Positions 24,715 through 35,777 of a DNA stretch of 64,000 nucleotides are shown in pieces. Each line of letters opens with the position of its first letter. Position 1 is the stretch's first letter. Position numbers and translations under genes: made by a program. Under the pieces are notes generated by a model. The model saw only the letters and a list, made by a program, of their open reading frames with translations. It was not told where the DNA came from and did no database searches. Source of the DNA: Episyrphus balteatus (lineage: Eukaryota; Arthropoda; Insecta; Diptera; Syrphidae); the NCBI RefSeq assembly GCF_945859705.1, contig NC_079135.1, positions 15,626,501 through 15,690,500 of the forward strand, in the 5' to 3' direction.

Positions 24715-25673
24715 CAAAAACATTTTTTTTTTTCAAATTTCAATTAAAATTCAAAAATTATTTACAACATTTGACTAAGTCCTGTCAGGCGCCAAGTAAC
24801 GTCACTAATTAACATCCATCATTGGATGAATCATCCTCAAACAAAAAATGAGCCCCAAAATTTCACTTTCTCTGAAGATGGACATATTGGCAAAGACACA
24901 AAGTGGGTCAGTCGGAACAATGAGATACAAATTTGGCGCCACAATAATTTTTCTTTAATCACAATGCGGCGACGTAAATAAACAAATGAACCAGCAAAAT
25001 CATTCGTTTTCTTTATTTTTTAATATATCTGTCTCAATCCGAATCCATCATCAAATTCATTGTATACCTAGACTCTGTGAACCACAAAAAAGAATAACCA
25101 AGCAGCTGATGAGAGCTACTATAGATTTTTTTCTTAAAATACACAGACGTCACATCAGACTCAGACAACATTCGTTTCTTTTATTAGATTCATTTTTACG
25201 CCTTTGCTTCGCAATGCAATGATGAAAAAGGGAATTTCCCTTCAAACAAAAAAAAAAATATGTTTCACACTCGCCTTCATGCCAGATCTTTTACTGGGTT
25301 CCCTATCCTAGCGCAAGCTAGACAAAAGAGGTGCTGTTCTTTTTAGAAGAAAAATTGGAACAATGCCAAATTAACAAACAAAAAAAAAAAAAAAATCTTC
25401 ACAGAAAAGAATCTGCGAAGCCATGTGGAAGTGTTGCGCGAGTCAAGCTTTATAAAAAATAGTGGAGGAGGTGCTCTCTGCTAACTAGAAGTACGAAGAA
25501 GCAAAGCAGTGTACTGGAAGATTGCTGTTGCGCTATTCAATCGAAGCCTTCATCTCTGCCTGCACTATGAAGTTATTGTAGGAGCAGAGTTTTTGTTTTA
25601 GAATATCAATGTTGCCAACATAGATGATATTCAGAAAATTCATAAAAAAAAAATTGCACTCTTAGGTTTTTTT
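24715..25673. other. Non-coding DNA, no gene recognised
   Basis: No feature supported. Short open frames here have no recognisable domain. Confidence 0.45.
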
Positions 25674-25920
25674 AAGTGATGGGAACTATCGAATACAAAC
25701 TATCAAACTATTGATAGTTGTAAAATATTCATTCATTCGATAGTTTGAAATCATTCATTCAGTCATTCATTTAGTTACTATTTGTATTCAAATAGTTTTT
25801 CTATACGATAGTTTTTTTATTCTATAGTTTATTCCATAGTTTTTAATCGATGGTTTTTATCCGATAGTTTATTCGATACTTTATTCGATAGTTCAAATCA
25901 TTCGATAGTTCCTATCACTA
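25674..25920. mobile_element. hAT-type MITE, family A, copy 5 (short)
   Basis: The left end is AAGTGATGGGAACTATCGAA (first base changed), and the right end is TTCGATAGTTCCTATCACTA. The flanking 8-mers GTTTTTTT and GTTTTTGG match at 6 of 8. At 247 bp it has lost several internal units. Confidence 0.85.
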
Positions 25921-28200
25921 GTTTTTGGTACACGAAATTTATTAATTTTAAGAAAACATTTTAAAAATTGACTCACCCTACTGTTAAGAAAATATTCCAA
26001 AAACAATTTTCTTTTAGCAACTTTTATAAAAATATATTTTTTTTTTTCAAAATCCTCATTTTTTTTTTTTTTTCAAATATTCAAACATATTTCGTTTTTC
26101 ATCTTGAGTTCTTTACAAACACCAAAAAATGTCCACAAGAAGTTGAGAAGATATTCAAAATACAAAATTTGTACTGAAAGAATTTTAGAATTATAAATTT
26201 GAGCTGTAGAAAACAAGAATAAGAACTATACTTGCAAAATATTTTTTATGTTTTTAATTTTATTTAAGGTGTTTTTTTTTTGCATTGATAAAAAAAAAAC
26301 TGGTTGTGCAGCTTTGTGTTAGGCCCACAGTCAAAATTTGGTTTAACAACCGTATAATGTTCAATTAGTAAATAGTCAAACAAAATAAAACTCAGATGGT
26401 TTTACTATTCAGTCAGTGATTAACTTAGAGGATATGAAGAAAGTCACTGTGGCGTATGCGCAACTTTTGTGTATGTAATAATCTGAACGCAAATAATTTT
26501 ATTTTAATTTTAATAAAAATATAATAAAATATAAAAATATTTATGTTAAGATTGTTACATACACAATAGTTAGACATACACCACAGTGACTTTCACCTTA
26601 AATCATAAAAATTAAAAACATACAAATTGGCTTTGATGATGTCGTCTCTATCTTGTATATGCAATTTAGAGTTCTTATTTCTTAAGCACAAGTTTGAGTG
26701 CAAAAATATTTGGAATTAAAATGTTTGGGAAATTTTAAGTATTTTAAGTTTTTCAGTACAAAATTTGGTTTTGGAATATCTTCTAAACGTATAGGGTGGA
26801 CAAATGATGATTTTTGGTTCGTATTCATTTCGAGGTACGCAAATTTTTGAAGTTTGAATTTTTGAAAAAAAAATAATTTTTTGGGCTTTTAGAATAAAAA
26901 AATTATTAATATATTTTGTATGAAAGTTGCTATAAAAAAAAATTGTTTTTTAAACTTTTTTTAAACTGATAGTGAACAAACGATGATGATAAGTATTTAT
27001 AAAGAACAAGAAGTTGACAAACGATTGCAACTGGTTTTACACGTCTATCTCCAAATTTGAGTGTTTAATAAGATTTTTTACAAAAAAAAAATTAATTTGC
27101 TCTTAAAAAACTTTTGAAAGGTTTTGACATCACGGAGCTGGGAAACATGAAATTTATATAAGTCTTTTTCAAAAAAGATGCGCGTTACTTTTGAAAACTA
27201 CGTGTGTCACTTTTGAAACAAAATGCACTTCACTTCTGAAAATGACGCTTGTCACTTTTGAACATTTTGCGCGTCATTTCAGAGACTAAAATTCACCCAG
27301 TTGGCAACCATATAATTCAACAAAACACAAAGTAGGTAAGGTAAAGGTGCCTCCGTGCTCCACGAGGAATAATAGAGGAAAGTGCAAGTGACATAGTAAG
27401 CTGACGGCAGACGAAGACAATGACAAAAAGCTAAATAGCATGTCTTCTATTTGAAGTGTGTGCGTCTTTCTATCCTATGGGAGAAGTAGAGGACTCTTAC
27501 TAATATAGCATATGATAAATTTGAATTGTTTGGTTGATGAAATGTGATGAAGTGGAAGAGAAGAGGGTGATGTTTTCAAAATAACAAAAAAAAAAACTAG
27601 AATAGAAATTTCGCGGCAAACTCTTATACATCTCACGGAGTCTGACATATACCTAAATAGATTTAATATTCGTGAAGATGTGAAGTTTTTGTTCAGTAAA
27701 GACAAACAAATTTTGTTAGTATTGGATGTGCTACATATGAGTGCATAGAGTGCATAGGGTATGTAGAAATATGAGTTTGTTTTTGTTTTTGTTTTTCTGT
27801 GGTGAAGTTCGTCTCTTTGAGTTCCACAAATCTAATTAACTGGAACGATGAGAAAGTTCACAAGAGGACAATGATTTTGATTTTCAACAAACTATAACAG
27901 AAGCTATTTGTGCATACTCAACAGAGTATGTATACGTGATTTTATGGAACATTCCATCACAACGGTAAGAATCAACTTTTAAGAAAATCCCCTTTAGAAT
28001 GGAGTGACACATATTTTTGAAGTTATGTATACTTCTTATGGGAGGGTGGGTATGAAAATTTACTTTTTGACAAGAATGTCAAAGGGATTATGACGCGATC
28101 ACCCTGGGTAGCAGGGCTGTCGTTTCACCTTTAGAGTACGCAGTACTTTAGTATTTAAAAATGCAGTACGCCGCAGTACGGCAAACATAAAACACACAAC
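25921..28200. other. Non-coding DNA, no gene recognised
   Basis: AT-rich with poly-T runs. The only structured element is the inverted pair at 26439-26594, annotated separately. Confidence 0.45.
26439..26594. mobile_element. Small stem-loop MITE-like element (156 bp)
   Basis: Inverted arms of about 45 bp: GAAAGTCACTGTGGCGTATG on the left and the complement of GAAAGTCACTGTGGTGTATG on the right. Both continue into TTGTGTATGTAA(T/C)AATCT. The ~65-bp loop is pure AT. No clear target duplication. Confidence 0.65.
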
Positions 28201-28204
28201 ACGT

Positions 28205-28375
28205 AGCAAGTTACATGTTTCATGTGGCAAGTTGCATGTGGCAAGTTGTATGTGGCAAGTTGCATGTGGCAAGTTGCATGTAACAAGTTGTATGTGGCAA
28301 GTTGCGTGTGGCAAGTTGCATGTGGAAAGTTGCGTGTGGCAAGTTGCATGTGGCAAGTTACATGTGGCAAGTTGC
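28205..28375. repeat. 14-bp tandem array (GCATGTGGCAAGTT)n
   Basis: About 12 copies of a 14-bp unit with point variants (GCATGT, GCGTGT, GTATGT, ACATGT). Overlapping frames in both directions are open only because of the repeat. The array abuts a hAT element whose target duplication CAAGTTGC is part of the repeat unit, so the hAT inserted into the array or next to it. Confidence 0.93.
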
Positions 28376-29861
28376 CAGGGTTGCAAAAAGCTAACATTTC
28401 AGCTCAGCTCAAATTTGAGCTAGGTATCATAGCTTAGCTCATTTGAGCTGAGCTGAAAGTTAGCGCCCCAACTTCCAACGCCTACATCTCGGAATTTTGA
28501 AAAAAATGAAAAAAAAATTTTTGATGCCAAAAGGTAGCGGGGACTCTAACCTACATTTGGGTACAACTTCCATCCCTGTTGGTACACGCGTTCTCAAACC
28601 AGGAGAACTTAAAGGTAAAAAAAAAGTTAAGCCCGATTCTGAAAAAATAGGCATGATGTGGCGGTTTAACATGCAAGGCGATTTTTTAAAAATCTGACAA
28701 TGTGCAAAGCGTAGGCCCATGACACAAGCTATCATTTGGCATCACTCCCAAAAATTGCTCTCAAGCGGCTTAGCTTCCAGGAGCGTTCAAAGATTCGGGG
28801 ATTTTTCGAAAAAAAATTTTACCCCAACTTTCAAACGCGATTTTCTCGAAATTTTGAAAAAAAATCGAAAAACCGGATTATACCACTATCGGGTAGCTGA
28901 GAATATAAGCTTTCATATGGCACCACTCCCCTGTCTTTAGATCAAAGCGCTCAGTTCCCAGAAGTTTTTTCGGGCCCCCAACTTCCAACGCCTATATCTC
29001 GGAATTTTAAAGAAAATGAAAAAAAAAAATGTTTTGATGCCAAAAGGTAGCGGAGACTCTAACCTACATTTGGGTACAACTCTCATTCCTGTAGGTCCAC
29101 GCGTTCTCAAACCGGGAGAACTTAAAAGTAAAAAAAAAATAGGCACGATTCTGAAAAAATAGGCATGATGTGGCGGTTTAACATGGAAGGCAATTTTTTA
29201 TAAATCTGACAATGTGCAAAGCGTAGGCCCATGACACAAGCTATCATTTGGCATCACTCCCAAAAATTGCTCTTAAGCGGTTTAGCTACCAGGAGCGTTC
29301 AAAGATTCGGGGATTTTTCGAAAACAAAATTTACCCCAACTTTTAAACGCGATTTTCTCGGAATATGGAAAAAAGTCGAAAAACCTGATTATACCGGAAT
29401 TTTTTTTATGATAAAAAAAGAAATATTTTACTAAAAAAAATAGAAATAATGTATATTTACTATTAAAAATGCCAAGAGAAAAGATCACGAAAAATTATCT
29501 GTTTTATTTATAAAAATATCCATGTGTTAAAATAATTCCATTAATAACTAGAACCAAACATCTTAAGCTATGGTGTTTTATAAAAGTTTAAAATATCTTC
29601 ATATATCATTATACTTTCCAAATAAAAATGTATCCTCTCACCCATCACAGCTCAGCTCACTTTACCTTAGCTCACCCAACAGCTCAGCTCAGCCACAGCT
29701 CAGCTCACCCAACAGCTCAGCTCAGCCATCAGCTCAGCTCACTTTCAGCTCAGCTCAAATGAGCTGGAGCTATGGTACATAGCTCAAAAGTGAGCTAGCT
29801 CAAAATTTGAGCTGAGCTGTGAGCTCAGCTCAGCTCACTTTTGAGCTTTGTAGCAACCCTG
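28376..29861. mobile_element. hAT-type element with AGCTC-rich ends (left copy)
   Basis: The termini are CAGGGTTGCAAAAAGCT and the complement of CAGGGTTGCTACAAAGCTC. The flanking 8-mers CAAGTTGC (28368-28375) and CAAGTTCC (29862-29869) match at 7 of 8. Both subterminal regions are packed with AGCTCAGCTC words. The interior holds two tandem ~510-bp modules (about 28460-28970 and 28970-29400) that share CCAACTTCCAACGCCTA and GTAGCGG-GACTCTAACCTACA. Short frames inside are not transposase. It is non-autonomous. Confidence 0.82.
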
Positions 29862-30656
29862 CAAGTTCCATATTGCTACTACTAGTGCTGAAGCACACAC
29901 AATTCTCATAAAATTACCATATTGCACATTTTATGCGCAATTCATTTACTTTCGTTAAGCATATATCGTACGTTCTGAACCACACAACATCAGTAAATTT
30001 CACAGAATAAATTGAAAACTACATGGACGCAAGGAGGATGAAAGAATTAATTTATTTTTCACTTGATAAAAATGTAGAAAACGAAGTGTGGATTAATTAA
30101 TTTTATAATAGAAATTAAAAATATCAAATGAAATTCATTTACATAATACTGAATGAGAAGTATAACTTCAGTCGCGTGTACAGGTGTACACACACTCTTT
30201 TTTTTATATAGAAGAGTATAGTTTTACTAAATTTTTATACTGTAAGAATAGGTATTTTTTAGTCATGGCTCATGACAATTCAAAATTGAAGTAATTTCAG
30301 CTAAAATCATTTATTTTCTGTATTTGTCTGTAGACATCACAAAAATATGATTGAAGCATCATACGAAAGGTGAGATAATAAGCTTTCTTAGTATATAAAA
30401 TTTAGTATAGGTTGTGAAAGAAAAAAATTAATTTAATGGCGTTAGAAGATAAAAAAGATTGATATTTTTGCTTTTTCTGATGAAAACTGATTGGGTTTAA
30501 AAAATTCTAGCTCTTTTTGTAGACGTCGCACAGACATAAGCAATATCAATATTTTGAGCTGAATTAATAGGCTTTTAGATGGTATACAATTTTTAATAGC
30601 TTTTGGGTGATGAAAGTGATTTTTTCACTTTTTTCATAAGAAATGATTGTCTTTAA

Positions 30657-30881
30657 CCCTAGAAAGATGACCTTATTAAAATTGAGTAAAATATAACCTA
30701 CGCTACGTCAATGCTTGTTTATCCAACATTTCTGTCTGCAATTCGTTGTTTAACTCAATTTGTTAGGTACATGCTAATAGTACAATGCAAGAAAAGGAGT
30801 TTTATTTTAATTTTTATTGCATAAATCAAATGAAACACAAAAACTGCATACGTACATTCGACGTAGGTTATCTTTCTAGGG
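30657..30881. mobile_element. piggyBac-type MITE, 225 bp, with CCCTAGAAAGAT ends
   Basis: TTAA duplications (30653-30656 and 30882-30885) flank termini CCCTAGAAAGATGACC and the complement of CCCTAGAAAGATAACC. These agree with the 12-base terminal sequence of the classical piggyBac element. The inverted arm of the giant duplication carries the empty site (a single TTAA within TGATTGTTTTAATAAATTAT, read from the complement near 32966-32985). The insertion is therefore younger than the duplication. No coding capacity. Confidence 0.93.
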
Positions 30882-33144
30882 TTAATAAATTATTTAAAAT
30901 GGCTTAAAAATGGAAGAAATATTCGTAAGCTTAGGTATTTGTAAACTTTTCAAATAAAAAAATTAATATAATGAGAAAAAAAATTAATTTTTTTAGCTTT
31001 TTCTTGTAAATTATAATTGTTTGAAATAAATAAACGCTTCAATTTAATCATTTTAAATAAAAGCACACAACCTGTTTTCTTACGACATTATTACGTAAAA
31101 TCATCGTCCGTAAACCGGCTTTACAGACAACCACTTTTTTTTCATAAATTTAAACCTGAATAAGTTCAAACAAAGAATGAGTTCAAAAACTTTAAACCTG
31201 ACTACTCTGCTAAATGAATTGAATCTACAAAAGTTTAAAGTTTCATATTAAAAAATGTATGACCCTGTACAATCCAATATTTCAAATATTGAAAATTCCA
31301 ATATTTTAAATGGAAACATTGTAGCCTTTAACTTTGAGTCATAGAAAGAAATTAAAAAAATATAAATAATATCGATTACATTTAAATTCTCCAGACACTG
31401 ACTCATCCTTGAATGGATGATGGATTTTCCATCAACTATAGATCCCCCACCAGTAACACAGGCACACTGATTTATTATTATTATTTTTGTATTTTTATAT
31501 TCATTTCTTTTCTTTCATTTTCTCGATTTGTGAGAAACCCTTCAATAATTTTGAATTTTTCAACATAAAGCGAAGCATACAATTCTTCACTACTCATAGT
31601 TTATAGTTCATTGGAAAACCAATCGATAAATTTTCATTCTCATTTTCATTTTCATTTGCATTTTTTTTTTATAATAATTGATGGTCAGGGTTATCTATTC
31701 ATTCATGTGCTAAGATGATCACCGAGTCGAGTATTGGGCCAGGGTGTTTCATATTATTTTTTTTTTTTTTTTTCAAAACAAAAAAATTAATGGCACGCTT
31801 CGTGCCCTCTATATGCATTTCAATTACACTCCTCCTCATGCTGTTATAAATAAAAAAAAAATATTATACATACTACTAGTTTATTATTATGATGATTGAA
31901 TTCACGCATTCGAATTGACTCATAATTATTTCATTATTACTTACAAAGAGTTCGGAAAACTCATTAATAACATTCTAAACAATGACGTGTTTGAGTTGAA
32001 ATTATTCTCGGAAAAAGGATAGGTTACATTAGTTTTGTGTGCCTTTTGATTGGGATTATAAGCTTTGGTTTTTTGACGTGACTTTAATGACAATTTTTTT
32101 TTATAATATTCAATCAGAATCAAATCGACTTAACACCGAGTAATAAACTTAATTATGCAAAATACTTCAATCAGACGACTTTGCATAAATAAATAATTTT
32201 ATTTATGTAGGTATTGAAAGAAAATATTAGTATTTTTTTTTTTTTTTTCTAAAAAAGTAATTAGTGTTTGTTTTAATCAAATTGCTTTCAACTATAAGTT
32301 TTATGAATAAACATGAGATAAAAAATGTAATAAAATCTATAAAATATAGAATTGTGTATCTTGACAGAATAATCTTTTTCTCATTTAGAGCTCAAGTATT
32401 GCTAAGTGGTTTTGTGAAATTGAAATCTAAGCGCCACCAAGTATGGTGATGTAATGAGATTTGATATTCATAATGAAGGAAATTGTACCATACATATTTA
32501 AGTTAGCCGCTTTTCAAGTTTTTATCTTGAGTAATTATTGTGAAAGTTGTAAGCTTAGCTTTTAATATTAGCTTCAAATGGCTTTAAATAAGCTGACCAA
32601 ATGTGAAATTTCCAAATGGAATTTATGATTTTGACAATAGAAATTAGACCACTGTTACTATAATTGATCCAAAGGTTTTTCGAGAAAAAAATAAAAAAGA
32701 GGTGTAAAGCCGGTTTACGGGCGATGATTTTACATGATAACGTCGTCAGGAAACAGGTTTTGTGCTTTTGTTTAAAATGAGTCAATTGAATCACACAATC
32801 ATAATTTACAAGAAAAAGATAAAAAAAAATACCTTTTTTATTTTCTCATTATATTAATTTTTTTATTTTAAAAGCTTACAAAAAAAATTATGCATTTTTA
32901 AAGCCAAGTATTACTTCTTAAGAATTAAACCATTTTTAAATTTTTACAATGCGCAAAAAGTATAAAAATAATTTATTAAAACAATCATTTTCATCAAAAA
33001 AAAAGCAAAAAAAAACATGAATTTTTATCTTCTCACGTCATTAATTCCATTTTTTTCCCTAACAACCTATACAAAATTTTATACCATCTGAACGCTTATT
33101 GTCTTAGCACAAAATATATGTATATATCGATCAGGTCTCTGAGA

Positions 33145-33475
33145 CATCTATAAAAAGAACTAGAATTTTTTGAACTCGATCAAATTTCATTAAAAAAAGC
33201 AAAAAAAAACATTTATTTTTATGTTCTCAGGCTATGGAATCAATTTTTTTGTTTGACAACCTATAAAAAATATGCTTATTATTTCACCTTTCAAATGACG
33301 TATCAATCTCATTTCAAAGATGCCTACAAGAGAAGTTAGAATTTTTTAAAGTCAACCATGTCGAATTTCCAGACTGAGATTACGGTACTTCGCACACTGG
33401 TGGCTGTTCGGGGGGCAACATATCTCAACTGGTGTTTTGAGGTTTTTCGCAAGTTTCTTGATTTAACATTGTGTG
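33145..33475 (-). repeat. Dispersed repeat shared with 62880-63260
   Basis: The segment sharing GATGCCTACAAGAGAAGTTA, GTCGAATTTCCAGACTGAGA and TTACGGTACTTC recurs in the same orientation near the right edge of the window. Within each copy there are tandem submodules carrying TTCTAGCTCTTTTTGTAGA-type sequence (complement). The element class is unknown. Confidence 0.75.
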
Positions 33476-34669
33476 GCTTGTAGTTAGTCTACCGTTATGT
33501 GTGATATACCAAATGAAAGGTAATTGTATCATGCTCATAAAAGTTTAATAAAATTTCTATCTGCTCTTGGTCAAAAGCTATAACCTGTTGAATTCTAAAA
33601 TTTTATTTTACCGTTATCTCAAAATTGTGTTTACGAAAATGATTGACACATATATGTAGTCGTGGTCATGGTCTATCATTACCCCATATACTTTATTCCT
33701 GTATCTATTAAAGAAAAAAGTATAAAAAAAAAAAAAACGTTGAAAATCGGTTAAAAACGGTCAAAAAACGTGTTTTTTTAAAACTTGTTTCTTCCGTTAT
33801 TCAGTCAAAACTCACTAAACGTTTCCAAGTTTTTGCACATGTATGCATAATAAGGCCAAAACCTACATGTCCTATAAGTTTGAGATTTTTTGAAAGCTCC
33901 AAAAAAAGCTAAAAATCTGAAATTACCCAAAAATACCCTTAAAAAACAAGCTGTTTTTCAAAAATTCTTATTTCGAAACGCCGAGTGTTGGAAAAGAATC
34001 TGTATCAGACCCCTAATTTTTTTCCCTCATCTTTCAACTGGCATCTTTAAAATTGTCAAAAAAAATTTCCTTTACCCAAAATCATAATTTTGTCATAGCC
34101 CTAATAATAATAATAACACGTGTACAACGTTCAAACAAAACGTTATAGCTTAGTTTCAAATTTTTGTAGAATTTTTTCTTGAATGTTATTCTTTAATTAA
34201 TTTCATCTATCTATATAGCAAAAAAAAAACAATTCTCTACGACTTTGCGTTTAGATTTTAGCCCAAATTTCATCTTTCCGTTTTACCCCTGTTTACCCTA
34301 TTAAATGACGGAATTTTTAAAAATCCTTCATTTGGATTAAGCTTTAGGTTATTATCTTTCAAATAAGCTATAGAAGATTTTTGTATCTCTAATAGTTTAT
34401 TTTGAATTGAAATATTTTGCCGCACTACGAAAGTGCGAGATTGTAACGTTAGAAAATGGCGTCAATTTTTTGTGGTGGCTGCCATGGTTCATCGATTTAT
34501 AAGACGTTATCACGTCAAAAATTATTTAAATAAATTAACTATAATATAAAATAATATCGAAATGGATTTGAACAATTCCGATTTTCAAAAAATTAATGTT
34601 TTCTATATTGCCAATTTTTTATTTCTTACATTTTTTTATTCTCCTATGAAAGTAAAGTGAAAATGCACG

Positions 34670-34745
34670 ACTGGGTGCTACGAAATTGCTCTTAAAGTTC
34701 AAGTTGCCTAAATTTTGAAAAATTCATATGTATCAAACTTGGTAA
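34670..34745 (-). mobile_element. mini-me-like terminal fragment
   Basis: Carries the family end AATGCACGACTGGG followed by GCTCTTAAAGTTCAAGTTGC, inverted relative to the 8440 copy. It lies in the part of the right palindrome arm that is absent from the left arm. Confidence 0.6.
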
Positions 34746-34810
34746 AAATATAAGTAAAAACATATTCAAATGAAAAAAACAACAAAATTGAGGTTCATTA
34801 GAAGAAGATA

Positions 34811-35097
34811 CACTGAGAAACGAACGTAAAATGTAATATGGTCGAGAATAATTTAATGCTGAAAAAAAAAAATTAAAAAAGTTTTAAAATTTTTTTTAGA
34901 CTTCGGCTTTAGAGTTAATCGCACTTATTTTAGTAGAGCACTCGCCTAGTGATCCTAAAGGTGTAGGATTGATCCCAGTGGCTACCAATTTTCTCTTATT
35001 TGTGTTTTTATTCAAAGCTGTACCTAAAAGCTTTTATTTAATGATATAGTAAAATTAAAGTGGTTTTCCTTGATTTTAAGTTGTTTTTCTCTCAGTG
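34811..35097. mobile_element. TA-flanked MITE carrying a tRNA-like segment
   Basis: TA duplications (34809-34810 and 35098-35099) flank CACTGAG ends. The right terminus (complement CACTGAGAGAAAAACAACTT) matches the element start at 63930, showing a multi-copy family. The centre contains the tRNA-like block at 34930-34987. A TA target and short TIR fit Tc1/mariner-type MITEs. It is absent from the left arm of the giant inverted duplication. Confidence 0.75.
34930..34987 (+). pseudogene. tRNA-derived fragment inside a MITE
   Basis: GTAGAGCACTCGCCT looks like the D-arm/anticodon-stem side of a tRNA. GTAGGATTGATCCC resembles a T-arm/B-box, and the segment ends GGCTACCA. The 5' acceptor strand needed to pair with GTGGCTAC is missing, so it cannot fold as a functional tRNA. 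It may be a captured tRNA pseudogene or a SINE head. Confidence 0.5.
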
Positions 35098-35510
35098 TAC
35101 GCAACGTAAATTAATTTATTTAAATAAGTTTGAAAACAATTAAATTTTTTTATAAGTGCCCCCAAACAACAACAAAAAAAAAGAGTGTGTGTACACATGT
35201 ACACGCGACTGAAGTTATACTTCTCATTCAGTATACCTTGATATTTCATTTGATAATTTCATTTGATATTTTTAATTTCTATTATTAAATTAATTAATCC
35301 ACACTTAATTTTTTTACATTTTTATCAAGTGAACAATAAATTAATTCTTTCATTATCCTTGCGTCCATGTAGTTTCAATTTATTCTGTGAAATTTACTCA
35401 TGTTGTGCGGTTCAGAACGTACGGTATATGCTTAACGAAAGTAAATGAATTGCGCATAAAATGTGCGATATGGTAATTTTATGTGCTTCAGCACTAGTAG
35501 TAGCAATATG

Positions 35511-35766
35511 CTGCCCATAATCTCGTAAAGGCCCTAACTACAAATACTCGATTTTGATTTTTTTGCATATTTGGAGTAAGAGTATTGTCTCTGATTTATC
35601 CTCATTTATTTTTTTGGCCTAGGTCTTCAAACAAGTCAGAAAATTCAAAATGTATTGTTGATTTTTTTCATTTTTATATGCAAATTGCGATATTAGATTT
35701 ACTGTTTCGCTCTATAACTCAGAAGTAAGAAAAATGTAGTTAGGGCCTTTACGAGATTATGGGCAG
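35511..35766. mobile_element. 256-bp TIR element with TATG duplication and empty-site control
   Basis: The termini CTGCCCATAATCTCGTAAAG and its complement extend to a ~32-bp perfect TIR (through GGCCCTAACTACA). TATG occurs on both sides (35507-35510 and 35767-35770). The left arm of the giant duplication has the uninterrupted sequence with a single TATG (complement of TTCCATATTGC near 29867). This shows the element inserted only in the right arm. The superfamily is not clear from a 4-bp duplication. Confidence 0.88.
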
Positions 35767-35777
35767 TATGGAACTTG

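Noticed and set aside
25103..25125. CTGATGAGAGC, hammerhead-like word
   Set aside because: No GAAA core and no pairing arms downstream.
28205..28375. CRISPR-like direct repeats
   Set aside because: Units are contiguous with no spacers and the DNA is eukaryotic. It is a minisatellite.
28099..28437. Overlapping frames with CHMQLAT or MWQVACGKL repeats on both strands
   Set aside because: Translations of the 14-bp minisatellite.
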